Assembly: GCA_020216895.1 (NCBI GenBank)
Contig: JAIWOM010000065.1
Span: 1-7,763, forward strand
From: Microcella sp.
Lineage (GTDB): Bacteria > Actinomycetota > Actinomycetes > Actinomycetales > Microbacteriaceae
Direction of reading: 5' to 3'
DNA: 7,763 bases
Both the position numbers and the translations under genes were made by a program. Shown piece by piece: positions 1 to 6,842 of this stretch (position 1 is its first letter; every line of letters begins with the position of its first letter). Below the pieces are notes generated by a model. It saw only the letters and a program-made list of their open reading frames with translations. It was not told the DNA's origin and made no database searches.

Positions 1-52
1 ACGCCCAGACCTCGAGCTGCGCGTCGTCCGCGTCCTCCACCGGGTTCGCCAT
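1..52 (-). CDS. 5' fragment of a divergent minus-strand gene, product unknown
   Basis: Reading leftwards from an ATG at 52-50 gives MANPVEDADDAQLEVWA before the window ends, with no stop. Every codon after the ATG ends in G or C, first positions are mostly G, and second positions are mixed. This is the usual coding pattern of a GC-rich actinobacterium, and the plus strand does not show it here. There is no clear Shine-Dalgarno just before the ATG. An in-frame TTG four codons upstream (start at 64) has AGGTGG six bases before it and is an alternative start. The short acidic N-terminus is not diagnostic and I do not recognise the protein. Seventeen codons are too few to be sure; the fragment could still be spacer. 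Confidence 0.42.
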   Translation of the reverse strand, partial: MANPVEDADDAQLEVWA

Positions 53-148
53 GCGGGCAGTCAACCACGGCCACCTGGTCGGGCGGCCCGGGATGCCCCG
101 CGATGCGCCCCGCCGCCGTGCTGCTCGGCCGCCCGCGCGCCCGGTCAC

Positions 149-154
149 TAGACT
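149..154 (+). promoter_or_regulatory. Candidate -10 box (TAGACT) for a leaderless parA transcript
   Basis: TAGACT matches the actinobacterial -10 pattern TAnnnT and ends 8 nt before the parA ATG at 163. Transcription normally begins about 7 nt after the -10 box, so the mRNA would begin at or within a base or two of the start codon. Leaderless genes are common in Actinobacteria. No convincing TTGACA-like -35 hexamer lies 16-18 nt upstream. The only SD-like element is GGGG at 155-158. This box also supports the 163 start over the in-frame upstream ATG at 103. Confidence 0.6.
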
Positions 155-162
155 GGGGCGCT

Positions 163-1050
163 ATGAGCGGCGACACGAACGGCGGAGCAGAACTGGCGGG
201 CTTCGACGCGCTCATGCCCGGCCCGACCGGCCGACCGCTGCGCGACTTCCCCGAGCCGAAGCCCCTGAAGAACCATGGCCCGGCCCGCATCATCGCCCTC
301 TGCAACCAGAAGGGCGGCGTCGGCAAGACGACGACCACGATCAGCCTCGGCGCGGCGCTCGCCGAGTACGGCCGCAAGGTGCTGGCGATCGACTTCGACC
401 CGCAGGGCGCGCTCTCGGCGGGCCTCGGCGTGCCGAGCCACGACGTGCCGACCGTCTACGACCTGCTGCTGGGCCGCGAGACCGACGCCCGCAAGGCCGT
501 GCAGGCGACGGCGACGCCGAACCTGTACATCATCCCCGCCAACATCGACCTGAGCGCTGCCGAGGTGCACCTCGTCAACGAGGTCGCCCGCGAGCAGATC
601 CTCGCGCGCGTGCTGAAGCCGCTCGTCGACGACTACGACGTGATCCTCATCGACTGCCAGCCGAGCCTCGGCCTGCTGACCGTCAACGCGCTGACCGCCG
701 CGCACGGCGTGCTGATTCCGCTCGAGTGCGAGTACTTCGCCCTGCGCGGCGTCGCCCTGCTGGTCGAGACCATCGACAAGGTGCGCGACCGCCTCAACCC
801 GGCCGTGCAGCTCGACGGCATCCTCGCCACGATGTACGACGCGCGCACCCTGCACAGCCGCGAGGTGCTCGAGCGCGTCGTCGAGGTCTTCGGCGAGAAG
901 GTGCTCGAGACGGTCATCGGCCGCACCGTGAAGTTCCCGGACGCCTCGGTCGCCGGCGCGCCCATCACGACGTTCGCCCCCGACCACCCGGCGGCGGGCG
1001 CCTACCGCCAGCTGGCCCGAGAGCTGATCGCGCGTGGCCAGGTCGCCTGA
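163..1050 (+). CDS. parA: ParA/Soj-family ATPase linked to scpAB
   Basis: 295-residue ParA/MinD-type P-loop ATPase. The deviant Walker A motif KGGVGKTT is at residues 50-57, with signature Lys50 and P-loop Lys55. Walker A' (DFDPQ) is at 77-81 and Walker B (ILIDCQPS) at 161-168. The C-terminal part carries VKFPDASVAGAPITT (256-270), typical of this family. About 40 residues precede Walker A, more than in Bacillus Soj; a similar TGRPL...FPEP segment occurs, as I recall, in actinobacterial orthologues. Family members bind ATP, dimerise, coat DNA non-specifically and position cargo. No parB follows: the gene runs into scpA with a 17-nt overlap, as in M. tuberculosis Rv1708-Rv1709. It is probably not the oriC-partition ParA but a second paralogue whose partner is unknown. 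I chose ATG 163 because the TAGACT box lies inside the longer reading frame from 103. Confidence 0.93.
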   Translation: MSGDTNGGAELAGFDALMPGPTGRPLRDFPEPKPLKNHGPARIIALCNQKGGVGKTTTTISLGAALAEYGRKVLAIDFDPQGALSAGLGVPSHDVPTVYDLLLGRETDARKAVQATATPNLYIIPANIDLSAAEVHLVNEVAREQILARVLKPLVDDYDVILIDCQPSLGLLTVNALTAAHGVLIPLECEYFALRGVALLVETIDKVRDRLNPAVQLDGILATMYDARTLHSREVLERVVEVFGEKVLETVIGRTVKFPDASVAGAPITTFAPDHPAAGAYRQLARELIARGQVA

Positions 1051-1873
1051 GCCGGCGGCGACGATCGAGGCGGATGCTGCGCCCACGGGATTCCGCGTCA
1101 CCCTCGACGACTTCGACGGCCCGTTCGATCTGCTGCTGAGCCTCATCACCAAGCGCGAGCTCGACATCACCGAGGTGAGCCTGTCGGTCGTCACCGACGA
1201 GTTCCTCGCCTACCTGCGGGCGATGGAGCAGGACGGCTCGATCGACGCCCTCGACCAGGCGAGCGAGTTCCTCGTGGTCGCGGTCACGCTGCTCGACCTG
1301 AAGATCGCGAGCCTGCTGCCGCAGGGCGAGCTCGTCGACGCCGAGGACGTCGCGCTGCTCGAGGCGCGCGACCTGCTCTTCGCGCGCCTGCTGCAGTACC
1401 GCGCGTTCAAGGAGGTGTCAGCCTGGTTCTCGCGCCGGATCGACGAGGAGAGCACTCGCCACACCCGCTCGGTGCGGCTCGAGGACCAGTACCGCGTGCA
1501 GACCCCCGAGCTGGTCTGGACGCTCAGCGTCGACGACTTCGCCGCCCTCGCGCTGCTCGCCTTCACGCCGAAGGAGGTGCCGGTGGTCGGGCTCGACCAC
1601 CTGCACGCTCCGCTGGTGTCGATCCGCGAGCAGGCCGCCCACGTCGTGGCGATGCTGCGGCAGGGCGAACCGGTCACCTTCCGGCAGCTGATCGCCGGGG
1701 CGACCGAGAAGGGCGTGATCGTCGCGCGGTTCCTCGCCCTGCTCGAGCTCTACCGGCACGCCGCTGTCGGCTTCGAGCAGCTGGAGCCGCTCGGCGAGCT
1801 GACCGTGCGCTGGACCGCCGAGAACTGGACGGACGAGAACCTCGTGAACCTGGGAGCCGACTATGGCCAGTGA
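1034..1873 (+). CDS. scpA: ScpA, kleisin subunit of the SMC condensin complex
   Basis: 279 residues, normal length for ScpA. The kleisin links the SMC head domains and recruits ScpB, closing the ring that organises and segregates the chromosome. The N-terminal signature FDGPFDLLLSLITKRELDI begins at residue 27 and continues through helices with SEFLVVAVTLLDLKIASLLP (77-96). The C-terminal winged helix includes VTFRQLI (214-220) and FLALLELYRHAAVGFEQ (233-249), which binds the other SMC head. The start is GTG 1034: an in-frame TGA at 1025-1027 excludes anything further upstream, and no other start lies before the conserved region. It overlaps parA by 17 nt, so translation is probably coupled. 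The ATG at 1074 is out of frame. SMC itself is not in the window. Confidence 0.95.
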   Translation: MARSPEPAATIEADAAPTGFRVTLDDFDGPFDLLLSLITKRELDITEVSLSVVTDEFLAYLRAMEQDGSIDALDQASEFLVVAVTLLDLKIASLLPQGELVDAEDVALLEARDLLFARLLQYRAFKEVSAWFSRRIDEESTRHTRSVRLEDQYRVQTPELVWTLSVDDFAALALLAFTPKEVPVVGLDHLHAPLVSIREQAAHVVAMLRQGEPVTFRQLIAGATEKGVIVARFLALLELYRHAAVGFEQLEPLGELTVRWTAENWTDENLVNLGADYGQ

Positions 1874-2447
1874 GATGCCGGCACTCGATCTGCCGCGCGC
1901 GCTCGAGGCGATCCTCATGGTCGTCGACGAGCCGCAGAGCGTCGTCGGGCTCGCAAGCGCGGTGGAGCGGCCCGTGAAAGAGGTGCAGGCGGCCATCGCC
2001 GCGCTCGTCGCCGACTACGACGGCGAGGCGCGGGCCGACGGCACGCCGGGCGTGCGGCGCGGCTTCGAGCTGCGCGAGGTCGGCGGCGGCTGGCGCATCT
2101 ACGTGCGCGGCGAGTTCGACGACATCGTGCGCGACTTCGTGCACACCCAGAGCCCCGCGAAGCTCTCGCAGGCGGCGCTCGAGACGCTGGCCGTCATCGC
2201 CTACAAGCAGCCGATCAGCCGTGGCGCGATCGCGTCGATCCGCGCCGTCAACGTCGACTCGGTGGTGCGCACGCTGCTCGGCCGCGGCCTCATCACCGAG
2301 GCGTACACCGACAGCGAGACGGGCGCGATTCACTACGAGACCACCGAGCTGCTGTTGACGCAGCTCGGCATCAACTCGCTCGATGAGCTGCCGAAGATCT
2401 CGCCGCTGCTCGACGACGGACGTGACGGGTTCGACGATGTCCGATAA
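1863..2447 (+). CDS. scpB: ScpB, winged-helix (KITE) subunit of the SMC condensin complex
   Basis: 194 residues. ScpB dimers bind the middle of ScpA and regulate SMC ATPase activity. Two winged-helix domains are visible: roughly residues 8-90, with RALEAILMVVDEPQSV near the start and GGGWRIYVR at 74-82, then 98-175. The second holds the family hallmark LSQAALETLAVIAYKQPISR (101-120) followed by IRAVNVDSVVRTLLGRGLI (126-144). A short acidic tail ends at residue 194. The start ATG 1863 has GGGAG at 1852-1856, six bases before it; an in-frame ATG at 1875 is less well placed. It overlaps scpA by 11 nt and the next gene by 11 nt, in the same relative frame both times. Confidence 0.95.
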   Translation: MASEMPALDLPRALEAILMVVDEPQSVVGLASAVERPVKEVQAAIAALVADYDGEARADGTPGVRRGFELREVGGGWRIYVRGEFDDIVRDFVHTQSPAKLSQAALETLAVIAYKQPISRGAIASIRAVNVDSVVRTLLGRGLITEAYTDSETGAIHYETTELLLTQLGINSLDELPKISPLLDDGRDGFDDVR

Positions 2448-3318
2448 GCGCGCTGACCGCGATCTCGTGCCCGACGTCGTCATCGACTGGTCGTCGAACA
2501 GGCGCGACGGCGACAGCCCGACGAGCGAGCGCCTGCAGAAGGTGCTCGCCGCCGCCGGCGTCGCCAGCCGCCGCGTCTGCGAGAACCTCATCGTCGCCGG
2601 CCGGGTGAGCGTCAACGGCGTCGTCGTCACCGAGCTCGGCACCCGCGTCGAGCCCGCCACCGACCACGTCGCCGTCGACGGCGTCGCCATCCAGCTCGAC
2701 ACCTCGAAGCGCTACGTCATGCTCAACAAGCCGACCGGCGTGGTCAGCACGATGAGCGACGAGAACGGCCGCCGCGACCTCACCGAGTTCACCGTCGACT
2801 ACGACGAGCGCCTGTACAACGTCGGCCGCCTCGACGCCGAGACCAGCGGGCTGCTGCTGCTCACCAACGACGGCGAGCTCGCCAACGTGCTCGCGCACCC
2901 GCGCTACGGCGTCGAGAAGACCTACATCGCCCAGGTGCAGGGAGAGCTGACGCCCGCCACCCTGCAGCGGCTCAAGAAGGGCATCGAGCTGGATGACGGG
3001 CCCATCGCCGTCGACCGTGCCAAGATCATCGGCGCTCCGTCGAAGGGCCGCACGATGGTCGAGGTCACCCTGCACTCGGGCCGCAATCGCATCGTGCGCC
3101 GCATGCTCGCCGCCGTCGGGCACCCCGTCACGGCGCTCGTGCGCCGATCGTTCGGGCCGCTGCACCTCGGCACGCTGCCGCTCGGCCGCACGCGCGAGCT
3201 GACCGACACCGAGCGCGGGCAGCTGCTGACCCTCGCGCGCCGCGCACAGCAGGAGCCCGCCGAGCCCGCCCCGCGATCCGTCAGCCCCGATCGCCCCGCC
3301 CGGAAGGCCCGCTCGTGA
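2437..3318 (+). CDS. rluB: rRNA pseudouridine synthase, RsuA/RluB family
   Basis: 293 residues. The S4 RNA-binding domain covers about 31-78 (ERLQKVLAAAGVASRR at 31-46, then GRVSVNG). The catalytic domain has NVGRLDAETSGLLLLTND (128-145), with Asp133 the expected nucleophile that attacks the uridine base. The C-terminal motif HSGRNRIVRRML is at 213-224. The family isomerises single uridines in rRNA. By homology the likely target is 23S rRNA (E. coli U2605 for RluB), but RsuA (16S U516) belongs to the same family and the site cannot be read from sequence. About 28 polar residues precede S4, and a Pro/Arg-rich tail follows about residue 270. ATG 2437 is preferred over the upstream in-frame ATG 2383, whose extra residues (MSCRRSRRCSTTDVTGST) are the out-of-frame reading of scpB. 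It overlaps scpB by 11 nt. Confidence 0.9.
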   Translation: MSDKRADRDLVPDVVIDWSSNRRDGDSPTSERLQKVLAAAGVASRRVCENLIVAGRVSVNGVVVTELGTRVEPATDHVAVDGVAIQLDTSKRYVMLNKPTGVVSTMSDENGRRDLTEFTVDYDERLYNVGRLDAETSGLLLLTNDGELANVLAHPRYGVEKTYIAQVQGELTPATLQRLKKGIELDDGPIAVDRAKIIGAPSKGRTMVEVTLHSGRNRIVRRMLAAVGHPVTALVRRSFGPLHLGTLPLGRTRELTDTERGQLLTLARRAQQEPAEPAPRSVSPDRPARKARS

Positions 3319-4403
3319 CCGATCGCCGCCTGCACGAGCAGGTGCACATCATCGGTGCCGGGCTGCTCGGCACGAGCATCGGCCTCGCCCTCTCCGAGAA
3401 GGGTATCGACGTCACGCTGGAGGACGTCTCGCCGACCGCCGTGCGACTCGCGGTGGACTACGGTGCGGGCCGCGCTCCGCGCGCCGACGATCGACCCGGC
3501 CTCGTCGTGGTCGCCGTGCCGCCGGATGTCACGGCGTCGACGGTCGCGCGGGCGCTGCGGGAGCATCCGGATGCCCTCGTCACCGACGTGGCGAGCGTGA
3601 AGGGCAGCGTGCTCGCCGAGCTGCGCGAGCTCGGTGCCGATGTCGCACGGTACCTGGGCACGCATCCGATGGCGGGGCGCGAGCGCGGCGGCCCGATCTC
3701 GGCGCGTGCCGACCTGTTCGTCGGCCGCCCGTGGGTGCTCGCTGGCCATGACGGCATCACGTACCGCCGCGCCGGCGCCATCGAAGACCTCATCCTCGAC
3801 GTCGGCGCCGTGCCGATCGAGATGACCGTCGCCGAGCACGACCGCTCGGTCGCGTTGATCAGCCACGTTCCGCAACTGGTCGCGAGCGCCATGGCGGCGC
3901 GGCTGCGCGACGCCTCGAACGGGGCCGTCGGCCTCGCCGGGCAGGGCGTGCGCGACGTCACGCGCATCGCCGCGAGCGACCCCGGGCTGTGGGTGCAGAT
4001 CTTGTCGGCGAACGCGGAGCCGGTCGCCGACATCCTCCGCGGCGTGCGCGACGACGTGGATGCTCTGCTCGAGGCCCTCGCCGACCCCGAGGCGCCCGGC
4101 TCGCGCCGCGCCCTCGCCGAGCTGATCGCGGCGGGCAACGCCGGGGTCGCGCGGATTCCGGGCAAGCACGGCACTGACAAGCGGTTCGCGCAGCTCGTCG
4201 TGATGATCGACGACACTCCCGGCCAGCTGGCGCGCCTGCTCACCGAGATCGGCGAGCTCGGCATCAACATGGAGGACCTGCGGCTCGAGCACTCGCCGGG
4301 CGCCCCCGTCGGCTTCGCCGAGGTCTCGGTGCTGCCCGACGCCGAGCAGCGCCTCGTCGACGAGCTCTCGGCGCGCGGCTGGCGCATCGCGGGCGCGAGC
4401 TGA
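3315..4403 (+). CDS. tyrA: Prephenate dehydrogenase with C-terminal ACT domain
   Basis: 362 residues. It catalyses the NAD(P)-dependent oxidative decarboxylation of prephenate to 4-hydroxyphenylpyruvate, the tyrosine branch of aromatic amino acid synthesis. The Rossmann motif GAGLLGTSIG is at 14-23. VVVAVPP (64-70) and TDVASVKG (90-97) follow. GTHPMAGRE (115-123) supplies the conserved His117. SHVPQ (183-187) and DVTRIAASDP (214-223, Arg217) match substrate-binding segments known from Aquifex TyrA. Residues about 290-362 form an ACT domain (LVVMIDDTPGQLARLLTEIG, then GINMEDL), which suggests feedback control by an amino acid, probably tyrosine. No chorismate mutase domain is fused. The start is GTG 3315, overlapping the rluB stop as GTGA, with a strong GGAAGG at 3302-3307 seven bases before it. 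Confidence 0.95.
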   Translation: MTDRRLHEQVHIIGAGLLGTSIGLALSEKGIDVTLEDVSPTAVRLAVDYGAGRAPRADDRPGLVVVAVPPDVTASTVARALREHPDALVTDVASVKGSVLAELRELGADVARYLGTHPMAGRERGGPISARADLFVGRPWVLAGHDGITYRRAGAIEDLILDVGAVPIEMTVAEHDRSVALISHVPQLVASAMAARLRDASNGAVGLAGQGVRDVTRIAASDPGLWVQILSANAEPVADILRGVRDDVDALLEALADPEAPGSRRALAELIAAGNAGVARIPGKHGTDKRFAQLVVMIDDTPGQLARLLTEIGELGINMEDLRLEHSPGAPVGFAEVSVLPDAEQRLVDELSARGWRIAGAS

Positions 4404-4421
4404 GCATCCGCGTTTCTGACT

Positions 4422-4450
4422 GACCCACCCCACCAGACCCACCGGAAGGA
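4422..4450 (+). promoter_or_regulatory. C/A-rich leader with direct repeat and strong Shine-Dalgarno before cmk
   Basis: The 51-nt gap between tyrA and cmk contains two copies of GACCCACC (4422-4429 and 4436-4443). GGAAGGA follows at 4444-4450, four bases before the cmk ATG. The repeat is nearly free of G and cannot fold on itself, so it may keep the ribosome site open. I see no TAnnnT-type promoter or terminator hairpin here, so cmk is probably read through from upstream. Confidence 0.5.
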
Positions 4451-4454
4451 CCCC

Positions 4455-5123
4455 ATGAGCGACCTGATCGTGGCCGTCGACGGCCCCGCCGGCAGCGGCA
4501 AGTCGAGCGTCAGCCGCGAGGCCGCCCGCCGGCTCGGCTACGCATACCTCGACACCGGCGCCGCCTACCGCGCGCTCGCCTGGCACTGCCTCGACGAGGG
4601 GGTCGATGTCGAGGATGCGGAGGCCGTCGCCGCGCGCGTGCCCGGCTTCGACTACGCCATCGGCATGCAGCCCGACCGCTACTTCGTGCGCGTGGGCGGC
4701 GAGGACATCACGCCCGACATCCGCGAGCCGCGCGTGACGGCCGTGGTGAGCGTCGTCGCGCGGGTTCCGGAGGTGCGGGCCGGGCTGACGGCGCTGTTCC
4801 GGCGGCTCGTCGCCGAGCGTCCGGAGGAGGGCGTCATCGTCGAGGGGCGCGACATCACGACCGTCGTCGCGCCCGATGCGGCGGTCAGGGTTCTGCTGAC
4901 GGCCAGCCCGGAGGCTAGAATGGCCCGTAGGTCGGCCGAGCTAGGCGCGAAGCCGACCGAGTCGATGACGCAGCAGCTCGCTTCTCGCGATGCGCAAGAT
5001 CTGAAGGTCGTCGACTTCATGAACGCCGCCGAGGGCGTCACGACCCTCGACTCGACCGAGCTCGACTTCGAGCAGACGGTGCAGGCGTTGATCGACATCG
5101 TGCGCGCCAGGCCTTCCGCCTAG
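4455..5123 (+). CDS. cmk: Cytidylate kinase
   Basis: 222 residues, usual length for the bacterial enzyme, which phosphorylates CMP and dCMP with ATP in the cytoplasm. The P-loop GPAGSGKSS is at 10-18, LDTGAAYRA at 32-40, the CMP-binding segment [12 protein letters not shown] at 97-108, and [13 protein letters not shown] at 130-142. [25 protein letters not shown] spans 177-201. The E. coli-type second arginine of the RD.RDR element is replaced here (RDAQD), which I believe is within actinobacterial variation. ATG 4455 follows GGAAGGA. Codons 155-163 use AGA, CGT, AGG and CTA close together, unlike the rest of the window, and AGA forms part of a TAGAAT box. der follows after 60 nt. Bifidobacteria are known to fuse Cmk and Der; here the TAG stop at 5121-5123 keeps them separate. 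Confidence 0.95.
   Translation: MSDLIVAVDGPAGSGKSSVSREAARRLGYAYLDTGAAYRALAWHCLDEGVDVEDAEAVAARVPGFDYAIGMQPDRYFVRVGGEDITPDIREPRVTAVVSVVARVPEVRAGLTALFRRLVAERPEEGVIVEGRDITTVVAPDAAVRVLLTASPEARMARRSAELGAKPTESMTQQLASRDAQDLKVVDFMNAAEGVTTLDSTELDFEQTVQALIDIVRARPSA
4916..4921 (+). promoter_or_regulatory. Candidate internal promoter -10 box (TAGAAT) inside cmk, upstream of der
   Basis: TAGAAT is close to the ideal actinobacterial -10 hexamer and lies within cmk codons 154-156. It depends on AGA for Arg155, a codon almost absent from the rest of the window. A weak -35 candidate, CTGACG (4896-4901), is only 14 nt upstream; TTCTGC (4891-4896) is 19 nt upstream. Neither spacing is ideal. Transcription would begin near 4928 and give a leader of about 255 nt before der. 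No transcription data are available to me. Confidence 0.4.
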
Positions 5124-5174
5124 GGGAGGCGGCGCGGAACACGCCTCCCTGGTGGGGGAGGAGAACAGGGGAGG
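5123..5174 (+). promoter_or_regulatory. der leader: three GGGGAGG repeats and one complementary CGCCTCCC
   Basis: GGGGAGG occurs at 5123-5129, 5155-5161 and 5168-5174; the last is the der Shine-Dalgarno, nine bases before its ATG. A single CGCCTCCC at 5142-5149 can pair with GGGAGGCG at 5124-5131 (8 bp, 10-nt loop). Its CCTCCC (5144-5149) can instead pair with GGGAGG at 5156-5161 (6 bp, 6-nt loop) or at 5169-5174 (6 bp, 19-nt loop), the last masking the ribosome site. The pairings exclude each other. There is no T-run, so a simple intrinsic terminator is unlikely. The first repeat begins on the last base of the cmk stop codon. Confidence 0.5.
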
Positions 5175-5183
5175 AACCCCGAC

Positions 5184-6749
5184 ATGACCGCTGACCAGAA
5201 CCCGTCGATCCCGGGCGCCGACGACGCCGGTACTGCCGACTTCATCGAGCCCTCCGCCGAGAACCTCGAGGCCGCCGAGGCGGTCGCCGCGCGCCTCGCC
5301 GAGCTCGACGACGACATCGCCGAGAAGCGGGCGGATGCTCTCCGCGCCGGCCTCGCCGACTACGACCTCGACGACGACGACCTCGATCTGCTCGAGAGCG
5401 CCGAGCTGGGCGACGACGGCATCATCACGATGCCCGCGCTGCCGGTGCTCGCGATCGTGGGCCGCCCGAACGTGGGCAAGAGCGCGCTCGTGAACCGCAT
5501 CCTGGGCCGTCGCGAGGCGGTCGTCGAGGACACGCCCGGCGTGACCCGCGACCGCGTCACGTACAAGGCCGAGTGGAACGACAAGAAGTTCACCCTCGTC
5601 GACACCGGCGGCTGGGAGCCCGACGCGTCGGGCATCAACGCCTCGGTCGCCGCGCAGGCGGAGGTGGCCGTCGACCTGGCCGACGCCGTGCTGTTCGTCG
5701 TCGACGCCATCACCGGCGTCACGGCGACCGACGAGTTCGTCGTGAAGATGCTGCGCCGCTCGAAGAAGCCGGTCATCGTCGCCGCGAACAAGATCGACGA
5801 CGCCCGGCAGGAGCCGGAGGCGGCCGCGCTGTGGAGCCTCGGCCTCGGCCAGCCCTGGCCGGTCTCGGCCCTGCACGGTCGCGGTGTCGCCGACCTGCTC
5901 GACCACGTGCTCACCGTGCTGCCCGAGGTGTCGGCGGTGGCGAAGCAGGAGTTCGGCGGCCCCCGCCGTGTCGCCCTGCTCGGCCGCCCGAACGTCGGCA
6001 AGTCGAGCCTGCTCAACAAGGCGGCCCGCGAGGAGCGCGTCGTCGTCAACGAGCTGGCCGGTACGACGCGCGACCCGATCGACGAGCAGATCGAGCTCGG
6101 CGGCAAGGTGTGGCGCTTCGTCGACACGGCGGGCATCCGCCGCCGCGTGCACCTGCAGCAGGGTGCCGACTTCTACGCCTCGCTGCGCACCGCCGCGGCG
6201 CTGGAGAAGGCGGAGGTCGCCGTCGTGCTCATCGATGTGACTGCCCCGCTCAGCGAGCAGGACGTGCGCATCATCGACCTCGTGCTCGAGTCGGGCCGCG
6301 CCCTCGTGCTCGCGTTCAACAAGTGGGACCTGCTCGACGACGACCGCCGCCGGTACCTGGAGCGCGAGATCGAGCAGGATCTGCACCACGTCGCGTGGGC
6401 GCCGCGCGTCAACATCTCGGCGCGCACCGGTCGCCACCTGGAGAAGCTGGTGCCGGCCTTGGAGGTCGCCCTCGAGTCGTGGGACACCCGGATCCCGACC
6501 GGCAAGCTGAACGCGTTCGTCGCCGAGCTGACGGCGGAGCATCCGCACCCCGTTCGCGGCGGCAAGCAGCCGCGCATCCTGTTCGCGACGCAGGCCTCGA
6601 CCCGCCCGCCGACCTTCGTGCTGTTCACGACCGGATTCCTCGACCCGCAGTACCGCCGCTTCATCACGCGCCGCCTGCGCGAGGTGTGGGGCTTCGAGGG
6701 CACCCCCATCCAGGTCAACATGCGCGTTCGGGAAAAGAGGCAGCGCTAG
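5184..6749 (+). CDS. der: Ribosome-biogenesis GTPase Der (EngA)
   Basis: 521 residues. Der is an essential tandem-GTPase that binds the 50S subunit during assembly. The first G domain has GRPNVGKS (93-100), DTPGVTRD (116-123), DTGG (140-143), NKID (202-205) and SAL (228-230). The second has GRPNVGKS (267-274), LAGTTRD (291-297), DTAG (314-317), NKWD (379-382) and SA (412-413). A KH-like domain fills about 435-521 and ends in the basic VREKRQR. An acidic extension of about 85 residues precedes the first G domain, including [17 protein letters not shown] (59-75), so the protein is longer than the roughly 440-490 residues usual elsewhere. ATG 5184 has GGGGAGG nine bases upstream. The stop TAG sits in the loop of a perfect 8-bp hairpin. 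It is the last gene of the plus-strand cluster. Confidence 0.96.
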   Translation: MTADQNPSIPGADDAGTADFIEPSAENLEAAEAVAARLAELDDDIAEKRADALRAGLADYDLDDDDLDLLESAELGDDGIITMPALPVLAIVGRPNVGKSALVNRILGRREAVVEDTPGVTRDRVTYKAEWNDKKFTLVDTGGWEPDASGINASVAAQAEVAVDLADAVLFVVDAITGVTATDEFVVKMLRRSKKPVIVAANKIDDARQEPEAAALWSLGLGQPWPVSALHGRGVADLLDHVLTVLPEVSAVAKQEFGGPRRVALLGRPNVGKSSLLNKAAREERVVVNELAGTTRDPIDEQIELGGKVWRFVDTAGIRRRVHLQQGADFYASLRTAAALEKAEVAVVLIDVTAPLSEQDVRIIDLVLESGRALVLAFNKWDLLDDDRRRYLEREIEQDLHHVAWAPRVNISARTGRHLEKLVPALEVALESWDTRIPTGKLNAFVAELTAEHPHPVRGGKQPRILFATQASTRPPTFVLFTTGFLDPQYRRFITRRLREVWGFEGTPIQVNMRVREKRQR

Positions 6750-6782
6750 GCGCTGCCAGCGAAGGCCATTTCTGGCCTTCGC
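6739..6782 (+). terminator. Tandem-hairpin terminator candidate at the end of der
   Basis: Two perfect hairpins lie side by side. GGCAGCGC (6739-6746) pairs with GCGCTGCC (6750-6757), leaving the der stop codon TAG as a 3-nt loop. One base later, GCGAAGGCCA (6759-6768) pairs with TGGCCTTCGC (6773-6782) around TTTC. No T-run follows, which is common for actinobacterial terminators. A third small hairpin, GGCCCG/CGGGCC (6797-6802 with 6806-6811), lies downstream. Confidence 0.72.
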
Positions 6783-6842
6783 CCCGAACGCGCCGGGGCC
6801 CGTCCCGGGCCGCGGACTAGGCCCACCGCGCGGCCCCGACCC

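Noticed and set aside
103..162. In-frame upstream ATG extending parA by 20 residues
   Set aside because: The extension contains the TAGACT box, lacks a Shine-Dalgarno and does not resemble the family's N-terminus.
53..162. parS centromere-like site near parA
   Set aside because: I see no match to TGTTTCACGTGAAACA here or elsewhere in the window.
51..1139. Plus-strand 362-codon frame overlapping parA
   Set aside because: Arg/Pro/Ala-rich alternate reading of parA. Its first codons cover the divergent spacer and the complement of the minus-strand start.
2922..4586. 554-codon minus-strand open frame opposite rluB and tyrA
   Set aside because: Same shadow effect; both plus-strand genes are clearly real and the antisense protein looks like nothing known.
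4911..4945. Horizontal transfer as the cause of the rare codons in cmk
   Set aside because: Only about nine codons are affected, and the gene on both sides has normal codon use and conserved motifs; a local signal is more likely.
5459..6020. DNA repeat of the GRPNVGKS coding segments (about 5459 and 5980)
   Set aside because: This is the expected internal duplication of the two G domains of Der, not a mobile or regulatory repeat.
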